A stretch of 64,000 nt of DNA from Hericium rajendrae (taxonomy: Eukaryota; Basidiomycota; Agaricomycetes; Russulales; Hericiaceae), in NCBI GenBank assembly GCA_033439255.1, contig CM065889.1:1364001-1428000 (forward strand). The letters run 5' to 3'. The notes under the pieces were generated by a model. The model had not been told where the DNA came from. It worked only from the letters and a program-made list of their open reading frames with translations, and did no database searches. Made by a program: the position numbers and the translations under genes. Positions 53,701 to 64,000 of this stretch are shown here, piece after piece; the stretch's first letter is position 1; each line of letters starts with the position of its first letter.

Positions 53701-56595
53701 GAGCATAGATCCTTTTTTCTGTGCAGAATGGGTGGCTGCGGGTGTCGATAAGCTGACGTCGACAGGTGATGTGCTCGGGATAGAGCTGGGGAAAGACGAC
53801 TGTGTGGCCGAACTCGGAGAAGTGGATGACACTCCAGTCTGCGACACGTTTTGATGGACAGACTGAGAAGAAGAGCGACGGAAAAAGGGAATAGAGGAAG
53901 GTGTCAGACGCTTGGCGGACGAACCTCTGCGCACCGAATTGGACGGACTAAGAGGCATTTGTGGGACTGGTGCGCAGAGATTTGAACCACTGAAAGCCGT
54001 TCCGGGCCTACTTGGAAATGTATGATCAGGCGTGTGAGGCAGTCCGGTGGATGGTAAGGAAGATGTAGGCGACAGAGCTTGAACAGATGAAAGAGAGGAC
54101 AAAGATGTCAAAGACGCTGCAGAGTCCATACCCTCAGGATGATGGGGAGACCAGCCATTATTATGATTGAAGTACTCACTGCTTTCAGGCAACTGGCGTC
54201 GAGAGGTACCTTGTGCACCACCATCAGATGAAGATGCCTGAGGAGAGGACTCTCGAACGGTCGGAGATGCAGGTAAACCAGATCCCGATAGCTTCATGCT
54301 CAACGCATTTGTGAAACTCCATTTCTTGACAGGAGTTTTTAGGATCGTGGGAGCAGATGGAGGAGGAATGCATCCTTGGGAATTGTCGGATGTCGTGGAA
54401 GCCTGCCGCAAAGTAGGACGACGAGACGACGTAACTTGTAGTGCTGCGCGACCTGAATCATTGCTAAATTGGTATTTTTCCCTGCCCTCTATCAAGGAAG
54501 AGCCCGTGGCTGTAGCGGCACCTGTTAAAGATATGTAGCTAGACAGATCCTTTGGCAATGGTGGGACAGGTGGTACCGAGTGCGTGCTCTCCGACAATTC
54601 ACTGGGAACGAAAATCGTCGCACGATCCTTCATTAAGATTGCGTCCCCGGAGTGAGAAACAGACGTATCGCTGCTGCCACTACTTCGCCTCGATTTGCCG
54701 CCTATATTACTTCCGCTTTGCCCTGCGGATCCTGTAGATGCGGACAGGGATGTAATGCCAGTAGACGCCGATAAAGACGCCGAATCCATTGAAGATATAA
54801 TCGGCGTACTTGGATTCGTTGCTGAAGAAGTGGAGCCACTCTTGGGAACGTGACTAGCTCGAGTATTAGCTGTAAGTGACTTCCTCGAAGATGAGCCGTC
54901 TTGAGCCGCAACTGTCGTCTGCCTGTCCTCATGTTTTCCAGCAACTTGGAAATGCGTTGAGTCAGTTTTGATGGAAACTTGGCCAATGACCGGACTGTGG
55001 GGAGGGGCTAGTCTTTCCTCCTCGGGGTTAACTTCATCTTGACTATAAGGATCATTCCTGAAGGTCTTGATCTCACTCTCAGACGTAAACCCCTCCCAAT
55101 GGACCGCATTTCCATTTCGTGCGGGTGTCTCCGGCCTACTTGAGCTACTCGGACGCAAGCTACCCGCACTTGATCGGATGCGGGCACCTGATCTGCTTGA
55201 CAGCCCGTCTAATTTACGCAGCGCTTCGGCTGTCACTTGATCATCCATACCTGACCACCCTTCTTGAGTCCCACGAAGCAAAGAATGGGCAACATTGGAT
55301 GACTGATGTTCTCTCGGTGATGACTGGGGGCTGCTATTGGAACATCGCTCGGGCTTTCACTATGACGTAAAAGCTGACGGATAGATGAGGTGGAAGGTGA
55401 CGAAGGAAGATGAGAGAAACCGGCGTGAAGAGCGTGATGAGACGAGTGTTTCTCACCACGACTCGCCGATGTCATATACATAGGATGGGTATCTTGATCC
55501 AGCTGAAACGACGTGAGGCCGGCGGAACCACGGCCTTCACGGTGCTCCGGTGAGCGATGAGAAGGTGTAGACGTGGGTAGGCCAACTCCAAGACTACGAT
55601 GCTTTCGAGCAGACCTTTGCTCCTCCTTGACTTTCTCAAAAGGCCTAGGTTGTTGCCTCGATTGAAACCCACGACTTTGATCAAATGTGAGTTCATCAGA
55701 GGTATGCCTTTTCACCCTATGCGTATTGGCGACAAAAGCAATCGGCGATGACTCGACTCCTGCTTGCCTGGGATAGACAATTTCCTCGCCCCCACTCTCC
55801 TCGGGTCCAGACTGATTGGAGCTTAGTGATCTCTCAATCGGCTTGATATGTTGGTGCTACAGGACACTCGAATAAGCAAGTTTCCTTCATGTAACAAGGC
55901 GGGGACTATACCTCATGCTGCTCGTCCGAATCGCCATCAATAGCTTCGATGGTCCATGGACTATCGGGTTCATTTATGTCTCTCTGATAAACCGTCTCAA
56001 TCTCATTCTCTGGCCCATAGAAGGTGTCATGAATTGTGGAATCCGCGCCGATGTTTCGTTCGAGACGTGTCCACCGCGGCGTGGCAAGCTCGCCGAGACC
56101 ATAGAGACCCGTTCGATCAATAGATGCGGCATCTCGAACTGGAGTTGTCGATGCATCCGTAGAGCGTGCGCCAGATGTAGGCAGCTGGGTCGCGACCTCT
56201 GGAAGGGGAAGATGGTGAGAGTGATATGGAGGAGAGTGGGTGCCGAAATAATAGGGATCTAGTGACGACGTGGCGGAAGCAGAGCGGGACGGTGAAAGCC
56301 CACATTCGATCGTGCTAGATTCCCGGGACGGAGAGACAGCCGCCAGCTAAAATAAACTGGAATTAGATTACATGGGCACGAATCGAGGATGCGCTCGAAC
56401 CGCTGGCTGCTGTACAGATTGGGGAGGCAGATTGATGGCAAGAGGGTCGTCGACATATGCAATAGTGTCTGGGGAATCAACAGCAAGGTTGGTGGGTCGT
56501 TCCTTTGCTTCGGGAAGTACTTGGCTTTGAGGCGAACGTGAGGGAGAAAGGGAAAGGGACATAGCCAGTAGCCGTCGCGACGAGACACGAGACAC
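50720..56595 (-). CDS. DYRK-family protein kinase (DYRK2/Pom1 type)
   Basis: Minus-strand gene of about nine or ten exons, roughly 1,800 codons. Exons supported by splice sites and family match are 56,346-55,912, 55,856 to 53,506 (with one short intron near 55,300), 53,453-52,434, 52,370-52,019, 51,960-51,733, 51,682-51,604, 51,548-51,315 and 51,264-50,720. The first ATG is taken at 56,595 ([15 protein letters not shown]); its junction to exon 2 would need an intron of only about 25 nt, so it is uncertain. The long N-terminus is Ser/Thr/Pro-rich. The C-terminal kinase has the DYRK-homology box [11 protein letters not shown], the Gly loop [16 protein letters not shown], catalytic HCDLKPEN, DFGSSC, and the activation loop [14 protein letters not shown], whose second Tyr is autophosphorylated in DYRKs. 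One intron (52,018-51,961) is GC-AG. DYRK2/Pom1-type kinases act in cell polarity and cell-size control. It looks intact, and shares its promoter region with the regulator gene at 57,270. Confidence 0.9.
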
Positions 56596-57269
56596 GAGTC
56601 CTAAGGATACGGAGATAAAGTAACGGAGGCGGTTGGAGGGTAGAAGTTAAGGAAATGCACGGAGTGCACTCGGCAAGGTATGCCAAAGGCGAGGATGAAC
56701 GACGACGGTGGGGAGGCTCCTGGATCCAATGAATCCAGTTCTCCCTTGTTGAGGTTTATTGCGATTGCCTAGTTTGCCATGCTCGTTTCCTTGTTTGGTT
56801 GCGTTTTGCCGTAGGCTCTGACGCTGCCAGCCTGCTTGTTGACTCAGCTCCGCCAAACACCGCGTGCTCACTGGCTTCCCGAATCCCTTAGCCCCGCCGT
56901 CTGTGGCACCGATATCCAATATTCATCCCCGCATTGATTGTAACAGTAGGATTAGTTACAGTTCCTTGCACGATCTTTACGCTCCCTTCCCTGCTTCTTC
57001 GTTTCTTCACGTGCGACATTTTGGGATTAATCGGTAAGTCAATCCCGACTACTTTCTAGTCACCCTCTCACCTGTTCGTGCGCTCTCGGATCCCTTCTTA
57101 AATGGCTTCGCCAATCATTCTACTGTGTACCATCCGACTCACTTGCCCTGGCGGTGCTTGCCACGTTCAACGTTTATCAGTATAACACGTGTCCCTTATA
57201 CCCGCCTACCCTCATCTCGGTCTCCTCTCGGTTCCTCTCGTGCCACTTCTCCACTCACCCTGGGCCGAG
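56596..57269. promoter_or_regulatory. Divergent promoter region of the kinase and Zn cluster genes
   Basis: 674 bp between the two start codons, pyrimidine-rich toward each gene. CTTCACGTGCGACATTTTGG near 57,008 contains a CACGTG E-box-like core. A minus-strand open frame at 56,647-56,919 shows no family features and was not called. Confidence 0.5.
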
Positions 57270-58256
57270 ATGGCCTCCGACCACGACCAACCGGGCGAGG
57301 CCGAGGACGAACCTCAACGAGACGACTCGCCAGCCGACTCTGCCCAACCACAGATGCCTATTCACTCCGTGTCATATTCTAACATGCCCATGCACATGTA
57401 CCCTTTCGCCCCGGGTCTAATGTCCACTGCCCCTCAGATCCGTTCTAAGCGAAGGCAAGTCAAGAACGCTTGCACCAATTGCCAGAAGGCATGCAAGAAG
57501 TGCGATGATGCCCGTCCGTGCCTACGCTGTGTTAAATACGGCATAGGGGAGGAGTGTATTGATTCCCAGCGTAAAGAAAGAAAGAAGGGGATCAAAAGAG
57601 GGCCTTACAAGAAGCGCGATGGAAAAAGTAAGTCACCTCCTTTCTTATGAGAATTATCATGTCTTCTACCTTTTTGTGACCCTCCCACACGTACATTGAC
57701 AGCCTTTTCCTTTCTGCTGATCGTGCAGACAGTAATGTTGAGCAGTCGCTTGACAATACAGTGCCCACAGGCATTGGTGTCCCCCCGAGTATACCACCAG
57801 TTGGTGTACCCCCTATCCCATTCATGGGGCAGATGGCCTATCCAACTGCATACTACAGCCAGTATGCTGCTTCAATCTCCAAGCCTGGCGAGGCACCTGC
57901 CTATTATCCACAGTTTTATTTGGCCCCTGTTCCACCTTCACATCATCAAACCCCTACACATGAGGGTGATTCTGTATCCTATGGCCAACCACAGCCTCAT
58001 TATTATCCTCCAACATTCCTTGCACCCTATGCTCAGCCTTATCATACCACATATGATGCCACCAGCTCATCGATCAGATCCTCAGCTATCTGTACAAAAC
58101 TCATCATATGGATCATATCCTCCAATCTATTCGAAGGCATCTGGAGCACACTATAGTTCAGATACAGTGGATAGTATGGCACAAGTTGAGGGCAGGAAAA
58201 ATGGTCAACTAGTTCAGGAAGAAAATGAGCCTTCTTTTATAGATAAAAGCATTTGA
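57270..58256 (+). CDS. Zn(II)2Cys6 transcription regulator, with an apparent fr​ameshift near the C-terminus
   Basis: Exon 1 57,270-57,627 and exon 2 from 57,729, joined over a 101-nt intron (GTAAGT donor, GTGCAG acceptor). The acidic N-terminus (MASDHDQPGEAEDEP) precedes the binuclear cluster CTNCQKACKKCDDARPCLRC followed by C after eight residues (CX2CX6CX5CX2CX8C, all six Cys present), then a basic linker ending KRGPYKKRDGK. This signature is typical of a conserved fungal regulator group that binds DNA in the nucleus. The rest is Pro/Tyr/Gln-rich (PPSIPPVGVPP, PAYYPQF, HYYPPTFLAPYAQPYH), an activation-type region. The frame that starts exon 2 stops at 58,156, but the neighbouring frame carries the more plausible tail (SVQNSSYGSYPPIYSKASG to 58,256). 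An indel near 58,060-58,090, real or in the assembly, is likely. Target genes unknown. Confidence 0.8.
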
Positions 58257-58979
58257 TATTAGTATCCTTTGATTGTTGATTTTTTTTACACAACTGCATC
58301 AAGTGTATTAGTTTTTTCTTTTGTATTCAGTACTATTATGGTATATTCACTGAATATATCTGTCAATTAATTAAGAATTGATATCTACAATTAAAACAAG
58401 GGTTGTGATGTGACAAATAGTATCACAAACAGAAAGACAAACCGGAATATAAGCAGAAGCCTCGCAAATTGTGATGTAAACATGTAATTGTTACAGTATA
58501 GCCAGCTGTATCCCATCCTGTATGCCTGTATGTTGTATATTCAATCAGTCATGGAAAGTAAGTGATTCTGCAATAGTAAATAGCTGAAAGCAAGGGAGGA
58601 ACTTTGTGCTGTCACACTTATGTCACAACGGCAGCAAGGGCAGGTACTGAGGCAGGACGGCATTCAACTTCGAGCATCACATCATTAATTATGTGCTCTA
58701 TGATAACTTATAGAGTTGATAGAATTGGCATGGAATTTTTATTCTCTGACAACGAGATGCAACTCTATGGGCAGAAACAGTATGCTGTGACACCTATGGG
58801 TAGTAGACTTGATTTAATATTTGACCCTATGGGAAATAACTGGGCTGCTGCAAAAGCTGAAAACTGCATCTAGGAAATGAACTTGAAGTGAAGGCCATGC
58901 GATAGCATGGGTCATTGCTAGTTACAAATAAAAATAATATATTGAAGTTTATAAATTGTTTATAAAACTAAAAAAGAAG
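58257..58979. other. AT-rich 3' region with an unassigned 90-codon frame
   Basis: Probably the 3' flank of the regulator gene. A plus-strand frame at 58,604-58,873 (ending RLDLIFDPMGNNWAAAKAENCI) resembles nothing I know and has no splice context, so it is not called as a gene. A small CCATGC-GATA-GCATGG hairpin lies near 58,897. Confidence 0.35.
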
Positions 58980-58981
58980 TA

Positions 58982-59731
58982 CAGGAGTGACCCACTCCTC
59001 GAAAAATACCCACTTCTCGAATCAAACTTGATATCTTGGGCACATTGCACTCCTTTCTTCCGAATTTTTGTCAATAGTTGATGATAGGCATTTTGAATGT
59101 TCTGATAAAGTTTCATAAAAAACAGTTGAGTTTTCGATCTAGGGTGCTCAAGTAGCAGATGTCCTTAGGTGTAAACAGGAGATAGCTAAGCAAATATTAC
59201 ATATTTCACAGTTCTGGGGACATAAAGTGGTGTTATCATCCTATAAGAAAGCATATGTCGAGTTTGGGACATATCCATCAAGAAACGGCAGAAAGAGATG
59301 AGCATACAGAGGCGAGAGAGCCATATTTGAGTGACAGTGCTCTGAGTGTGTAATCACGTGATCCTTTTGGGGAGACGACGAACGACGTGGTTTGAAGGCC
59401 ATAGCGACAGATTTTCGGTTTAAGCCAACCATCCTGTGTGACTTTTGTAATTTCTAACACTCTGTGAAGTATATGCGAAATATATGGGACAAGAAAGATA
59501 CAGGAAGCCCCTCTTTTTGACTTGGTTCGAGGAGTGAGAATGCCACTGCTTGGGCGGCAGAATCATGCTCTCCATACCTCCTCACCATTGTCAAGTTTCA
59601 TGACAAAAATTTGCATACAAGTACATTTGTATGAGAACTCTTGGTATACGAAGTATTGGAGGCAACGGACATTTCTGCGCAGCTGAGGAGTGCTATCACT
59701 ACTAAGTGCTCCGAGGAGTGGGTCACGCCTG
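58982..59731. mobile_element. TA-flanked Tc1/mariner-like MITE (750 bp)
   Basis: Inverted ends CAGGAGTGACCCACTCCTCG and its near inverse (one mismatch), with TA duplicated (58,980-58,981 and 59,732-59,733). TA target and this length fit pogo/Fot1-type Tc1/mariner MITEs. It has no transposase frame. Confidence 0.8.
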
Positions 59732-59733
59732 TA

Positions 59734-60243
59734 GTGATAATGATTATATTAGAAGGATTTAAAACATAATTTATAAGTTAAATAATTGCTACAAAAACTT
59801 AAGTCAAGTGTAGCAAGATGAGAAGTTTTGTGATGACTAGTTAAGGCAAAATAGAGTAAGACAATAGTATAGTCCAGCTTTACACTGAGGAAAGTTTAAA
59901 TTTATATAGCTATCAATTATAATTATATAAGATTTATGAGCTATATACAAGCCTTATATAGATATATAACTATAGTATAGCTCTGACCTATACTTTGCAC
60001 AATTGCATAATTTATTAACTGTCTATTAGCTTTCTTTTATTGCTCATTGATTGCAATTCTCAGTATATATACTTATTATGATTGCAATTGACTATTCTAA
60101 TAGCATTTTGCTCTGTGCATATGCAAATGTAGGTAGGCATATACATTACATATTTCTCCAAATATCTCATACCTATCCAACTTACTGTTAAGAACTGTAC
60201 ATTTCATTTCTTAACTTGATATTCCTTTCTTCAACATTTACAC
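59734..60243. other. AT-rich sequence left of unit I
   Basis: CTATATAG-type words around 59,900-60,000 suggest a decayed AT arm of another unit, possibly unit J, which resumes right of unit I. No clear end motif and no gene. Confidence 0.35.
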
Positions 60244-61230
60244 TACATCTGAAAAATCTAAAATCTACATAGCTGCCAGCCAATGCTATGCCTACTTTTA
60301 TAGTGCTATGGCTGCTATGTAGTTGGGCTGCATACCTATATAGGACTATGAGAGCTATCATAGCTATTATAGCCATGAGTGATAGCTATGTAATACTACA
60401 TAGTAATAGCTTACTACTATGTCTGCTATGTAACCTATATGCTTTTGGTCTCTCTCTATATGTACTATAGATACTATGTCCAATATCAAGCCCCATAGGC
60501 TGCTATGAAATTTCAGGCTGTTAAACAGTCTATAGTTGCTATAAGAATCTATATTTCGAGCATTATGACACATTATAAGTACAAAGTATAATATCAGACT
60601 CAACTACTATAATATGTAGCATACAAAATAATCTAGCATGAGCACACATGAGATCAGCAGATTCACGCATGTCATCGCTGATGCGCGCAAACTGTGCACT
60701 GGACTGAAAGCCTCACATGCACAAGCCAAAATGGCGACGGACACATTACATGTATCTGCCTTGTATGCGCTGGCGTGGGGCATGAGCTGTAGGAGATGGT
60801 GAGAGTGCATAGTGCAGGACAGGCATGGCAACGATATGTGTCACTGTACACATGCAGTCTGTGGGGGTCGCAACCATGCACTGGCCGTGTGTTGCTGAGG
60901 CCGTGCGCGAGGCGTGGGGGTTGCATGCGGGCTGCTTGCCTCGTACAAGGGCTATGACCATGTGCAGGTCGTTGGGTCCGCACGAGGCCAACTGGGACAC
61001 TGCACAACACGCGCATGTGTGCACGGTCTCGTGGCCATGCATTGGCGGTGTTCTACGGGACCGTGTGCACACAGGTAGGGTCATATGCTCACACTACTTG
61101 CTGCTGCATGCGCATGGCCGTATGTGAGGGTGCATGTGCACATGCATTCAGAAAAGCAGGGGCTAGTGGCACCATACGCGGGCATATGCGAACGGGGTGG
61201 TGTTGAGGGCTGGCATGCAAAGTCGTGCCC

Positions 61231-61244
61231 ATTGCCATGGCAAC
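61231..61244. promoter_or_regulatory. X-box-like palindrome, unit I
   Basis: ATTGCCATGGCAAC; one half-site is perfect and the other has A for G. Confidence 0.4.
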
Positions 61245-61825
61245 GAGCATGACAATGGGTCGCAGACATGTCAGCACATGCCACCGAAGTGGACAGCACA
61301 TACTGGTGCCTGTGCGGTGAGCTGGCATTGGATGGTGGGGGCACGTACCATACTGTGTTCGAGCCGTGCGTGGGTTGCAGGCGATGCAGCGGTGCGTGGA
61401 GGGCAGGAACAGACGGCGGGGTGCACGATGCGGAGAGGGAACGCGGGATGTGTGACAGGCATAGAAGAAGGCACCGGCATGCGCACGCCATGGTTGGTCT
61501 GCGTGGGCTGATGCGAACACGTGGCACCATCTGCTGGTGCTGTCATTAGGGGACGTGAGCGTGCATTGGCGGGGCCACGTACGTGCCGGTGGAGTTGATG
61601 GGGCCATCGTGAGCTGGTGGGGCCCTGCGCGTGTGTGCGTGCGCTGGCCTGCCTGTGGTGTCTGTGGACATGGGCAGGCAAGGGCATCAGGCGGTGGGTG
61701 GTCAGCACCCAGGGGGTGATGCATGGGCATCATAGGCAATGGAGGCAGCAGTGAGAAGAGGTGCAGAGGTGCGTGGGGGAGCGACGGGATGTTGAAGATA
61801 GTGGGGTGTCGTGAGGAGTAGAGAA

Positions 61826-61912
61826 CTGAAAAGAAATGAGAGTACCACTCGATAATGAGCGGTACTCTCAAGATTAGCACAGATACAAAGACAAGAGACT
61901 CTATTTACTTAC
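61826..61912 (-). other. Predicted 87-nt intron with internal hairpin, unit I
   Basis: Minus strand: exon ending CAG, donor GTAAGTAAAT at 61,912, TGCTAAT at 61,879-61,873, hairpin 61,869-61,838 (arms GAGAGTACC and GGTACTCTC), then CATTTCTTTTCAG, a canonical acceptor ending at 61,826. Confidence 0.7.
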
Positions 61913-62312
61913 CTGATGGCCTTTCCAGTTCCCGCCAAGCCCTTCCGACCTTCGACTTGAGGAGCGATGAGGGGAGAGAGGAGTAAGCTGAAGAGCAAAC
62001 AAAGGGATTGTACTGAGTGCTAGTGGAGTCCGAGTCGAACGACGTGACTTCAGTGCATCAGCAACTGAACGCGCGAGTTTAAACTGTCCCATGCGTAGTA
62101 AATCAAATAAAATGCTATTAAATTCGAATAAAAATGATAGAGGAGAAATTATTTAGTACAGTGAATCGAATGAGCTTAGTAGGTATGTATCGTATCGTAT
62201 ACTACTGGACAGCAACAGCCACTTATTGAAGTCTACCACTTAGCCCCAGCCACGACTCCCGGCAGCACCCAGCAGCCACATTTGGGGCTCCGCCGGGCAA
62301 ACTCGCACTCAC

Positions 62313-62600
62313 CTATATAAGCCTCGCACGATGTGCATTCTCTCTCTCTCTTCAACCACTACATTCCCCTTTTACTCTGACTTTCGGGCCTTTCTTCTCT
62401 ACCTTTGGTAAGTCTTTCTTTGTTAGGTTTGCTGTCCTATGCTGATGTCATTCATATCTTAGGATTATTCATTTTCGCTTTTTATCACTTCTGGTATGTC
62501 TTAAATCTTTTGTCACTGTTGGTTTGTTACTAACCAACCTTTTATTTTGTAGACTATTTTCGCTTTTTGTAAATTTTGTAAGTCTAGTATACTTATCTTG
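62313..62600 (+). ncRNA. TATA-driven chain of short exons, unit I
   Basis: CTATATAAGC at 62,313-62,322, CT-rich leader ending CTTTG before a GTAAGTC donor near 62,409. TCTTAG, then a block with ATTCATTTTCGCTTTTTATC, GTATGTC, a TACTAACC branch point, TTTGTAG, then ACTATTTTCGCTTTTTG and GTAAGTC. This is the clearest example of the short-exon chain. Confidence 0.6.
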
Positions 62601-63082
62601 TGTTTATCTTTTAGTAGTAAGTGTAATGTTTATATCTTTTTATGATCAGTAGTAGTGTCTTTGTTTATAATAGCATAATAATATAAATATAATCTTGATG
62701 CATTAAACAAAGCCTATATTGGTGTGATCATTTTATTTGGAGTCTTGCTATGTGAATTCAATCAGAATTTATAGTTTCAATAGGCTTTATTGCTTTAATA
62801 GATATGTCAGATCTATATATTAAATATAGAATATATAAGTGACATAAGTCTCATAGCTTTAATAGACACTTATAGCTCTTATAGCTCTACATACTATAGT
62901 AGCTGCATAGTCAGCTATCATAACTATGATAGCACTCCATAGCATCACCCTTGAGCTTCATAGCACTACATAGCATCTCCCTTTGGCTATGTGGGCTATA
63001 CAATAAAGGATGATACTATGAAGCTAGGAGATCTATGTAGACTTTATAGAGCTATGTACCACTGGCAAATTTTTCAAATGTA

Positions 63083-63668
63083 TAGTTGATGCTTCACTGT
63101 CTCATTCTTTTTATTTAATCATATCTACATGCATGTATGGACTCTGCTACACTATCTCAATTTACTATTCATGTCAGAGACTAGGGATCAGATTTCATTA
63201 TTCTAATGCTGCTGCCTAGCAATATACTGTACACTTATTACAGAGTTGGCTCATGCATTCTATGTAGATACACAATCCATAGCTTGTAGTCCTTTTTTGT
63301 ATTTTTAGCTATTTTATTCAATTTGTTATGTCTCTTTATACATTTGGTGACTGAAGCTCTAAGTAAACACATTGAGCCTTGCTCCTTCTTACCCACTTTC
63401 TCTCACTCTCCCTTCTCCTTCTTCCTATTTCCTCCTTCTCTTGCTTTCTTTTGTTCTCTATCAACTATTAACATAGCCAAGGTAGAGTTATAACAGGTAG
63501 AAAGGGCTGTAGGTGAGTAAAAAAAAAAGGCCTAATCATTATCTTCTCATGCTAATCAAGAGTGTCACTTGATTTCAAGTGACACTCATTTGTTTGACAC
63601 CTTCACTCATTCATTCGACACCTTCACACCTTCCATTGACACCTGCACAATTCTCACCACTCACTGTA
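63083..63668 (+). mobile_element. Unit J, decayed unit fragment
   Basis: Holds a promoter/exon-1 region, exon-1 stem remnant (TTTGGTGACTGAAGCTCT, 63,341-63,358) and the hairpin module, all shifted toward A/T compared with its sisters. It is bounded on the left by unit I and cut at 63,668 by a CTTGG-type element. Confidence 0.6.
63513..63586 (+). other. Intron donor, branch point and hairpin module, unit J
   Basis: Donor GTGAGTAAAA at 63,513, TGCTAAT at 63,549-63,555, hairpin 63,559-63,586 with a perfect 12-bp stem (GAGTGTCACTTG and its complement). The stem survives although the surrounding sequence is AT-shifted. Confidence 0.75.
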
Positions 63669-64000
63669 CTTGGGGGGAGAGGGCCGATGCTTCGCACGGC
63701 AAGACGATTCCTTTTTTATTTAATTATTTAGTCATTAAGGTGCATAAATAAGTAAACTTGCTTCTCGCTCTTTTGCATAATGCAAATTATCAAAACCTGA
63801 CAGCATACCTTCAAACTCACATTGTCTACCAGTAGTTACTCCATCATAGTACCAGATCCTTTTTCCTTTGTCAATAATTCTTGCAGTAAAATGAACATCT
63901 CCAAAATACACTATAGCCACCAGTTTGAATGATGTCTTTTCATTATTTGTGTGATGCTTCATGGTAAATGAGTGATTTATTTTTATATTATGATAGTCCA
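63669..64000 (-). mobile_element. CTTGG-ended element K2, terminal part
   Basis: Same terminus as at 1,141, after TA, followed by the same 3' untranslated stretch and coding end. It runs out of the window. Confidence 0.7.
63735..64000 (-). CDS. USP-like C-terminal coding fragment, second copy (partial)
   Basis: Minus-strand frame nearly identical to that at 1,207-1,614, with the YFGDVHF and IWYYDG motifs and a LLIYAP ending. It is open to the window edge. The same motif reasoning applies: a ubiquitin-specific-peptidase-like fold is likely, with the catalytic Cys region outside the window. Confidence 0.5.
   Translation of the reverse strand, partial: DYHNIKINHSFTMKHHTNNEKTSFKLVAIVYFGDVHFTARIIDKGKRIWYYDGVTTGRQCEFEGMLSGFDNLHYAKEREASLLIYAP

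Larger units (their letters stand above)
60246..63080 (-). mobile_element. Unit I, complete noncoding TIR unit (2,835 bp)
   Basis: Ends CATCTGAAAAATC and AAATTTTTCAAATG, with TA duplicated (60,244-60,245 and 63,081-63,082). Minus orientation: AT arm to about 60,600, GC arm 60,640-61,825 with X-box 61,231-61,244, hairpin intron 61,912-61,826, exon 1 with stem-loop 62,049-62,069, TATA box 62,313 (plus), short exons to about 62,600, AT arm to the end. Confidence 0.9.

Noticed and set aside
58604-58873. A 90-codon gene downstream of the regulator
   Set aside because: No family features, no splice context and no sister copy; probably chance.

Overview
The window looks like a repeat-rich region of a basidiomycete (Agaricomycete-type) fungal genome. 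The evidence is short spliceosomal introns (about 50-60 nt) with GTRAGT donors and CTAAY branch points, a transposase of the basidiomycete Plavaka group, Ty3/gypsy remains, and one small island of host genes. Almost everything from 1 to about 50,340 and from 58,980 to the end is nested mobile DNA. The host island at 50,720-58,256 holds a DYRK-family protein kinase gene on the minus strand, divergent from a Zn(II)2Cys6 regulator gene on the plus strand.

The dominant component is a family of non-protein-coding units that I could not match to a named element. I call them units A-J. Complete copies have inverted ends close to CATCTGAGAAATT and 2-bp target duplications. With nested insertions removed they are 2,740-2,914 bp long. 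Each has the same plan: a CTATCATAG-rich AT arm; a TATA box firing outward into a chain of 20-30-nt exons with the core ATTTTCGCTTTTT; a second, divergent exon with a small stem-loop; a donor site GTGAGTAAAA; a TACTAAY branch point followed at once by a 24-33-nt covarying hairpin; a GC-rich arm, usually with a palindromic RFX-type X-box (GTTGCCATGGCAAC); and a second CTATCATAG arm. Two further copies of the exon/intron/hairpin module lie head to head inside an unrelated hAT-like element (37,111-39,574).

Layout: 1-1,140 unit A; 1,141-1,678 an element end with a USP-like coding fragment; 1,679-3,266 the left end of a Plavaka element; 3,267-23,132 element Y, which contains unit C, which contains element Z, which contains unit B, which contains a 9.26-kb Plavaka element with transposase and accessory genes; 23,133-34,181 units D, E, F and G, inserted in or next to the accessory gene of a second Plavaka element whose remains run to about 37,081; then the hAT-like element; small CATCAGG-ended elements; a decayed gypsy element carrying unit H; more gypsy debris; the host genes; a TA-flanked small element; units I and J; and at 63,669 a second copy of the USP-like element end.

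The nesting order is supported by matching 2-bp duplications, by empty sites seen in sister copies, and by the reconstructed unit lengths agreeing within about 6 percent. Many transposon reading frames carry stop codons where CGA or TGG would be expected, so most copies look dead. All homology calls were made by eye from motifs; no search was run.
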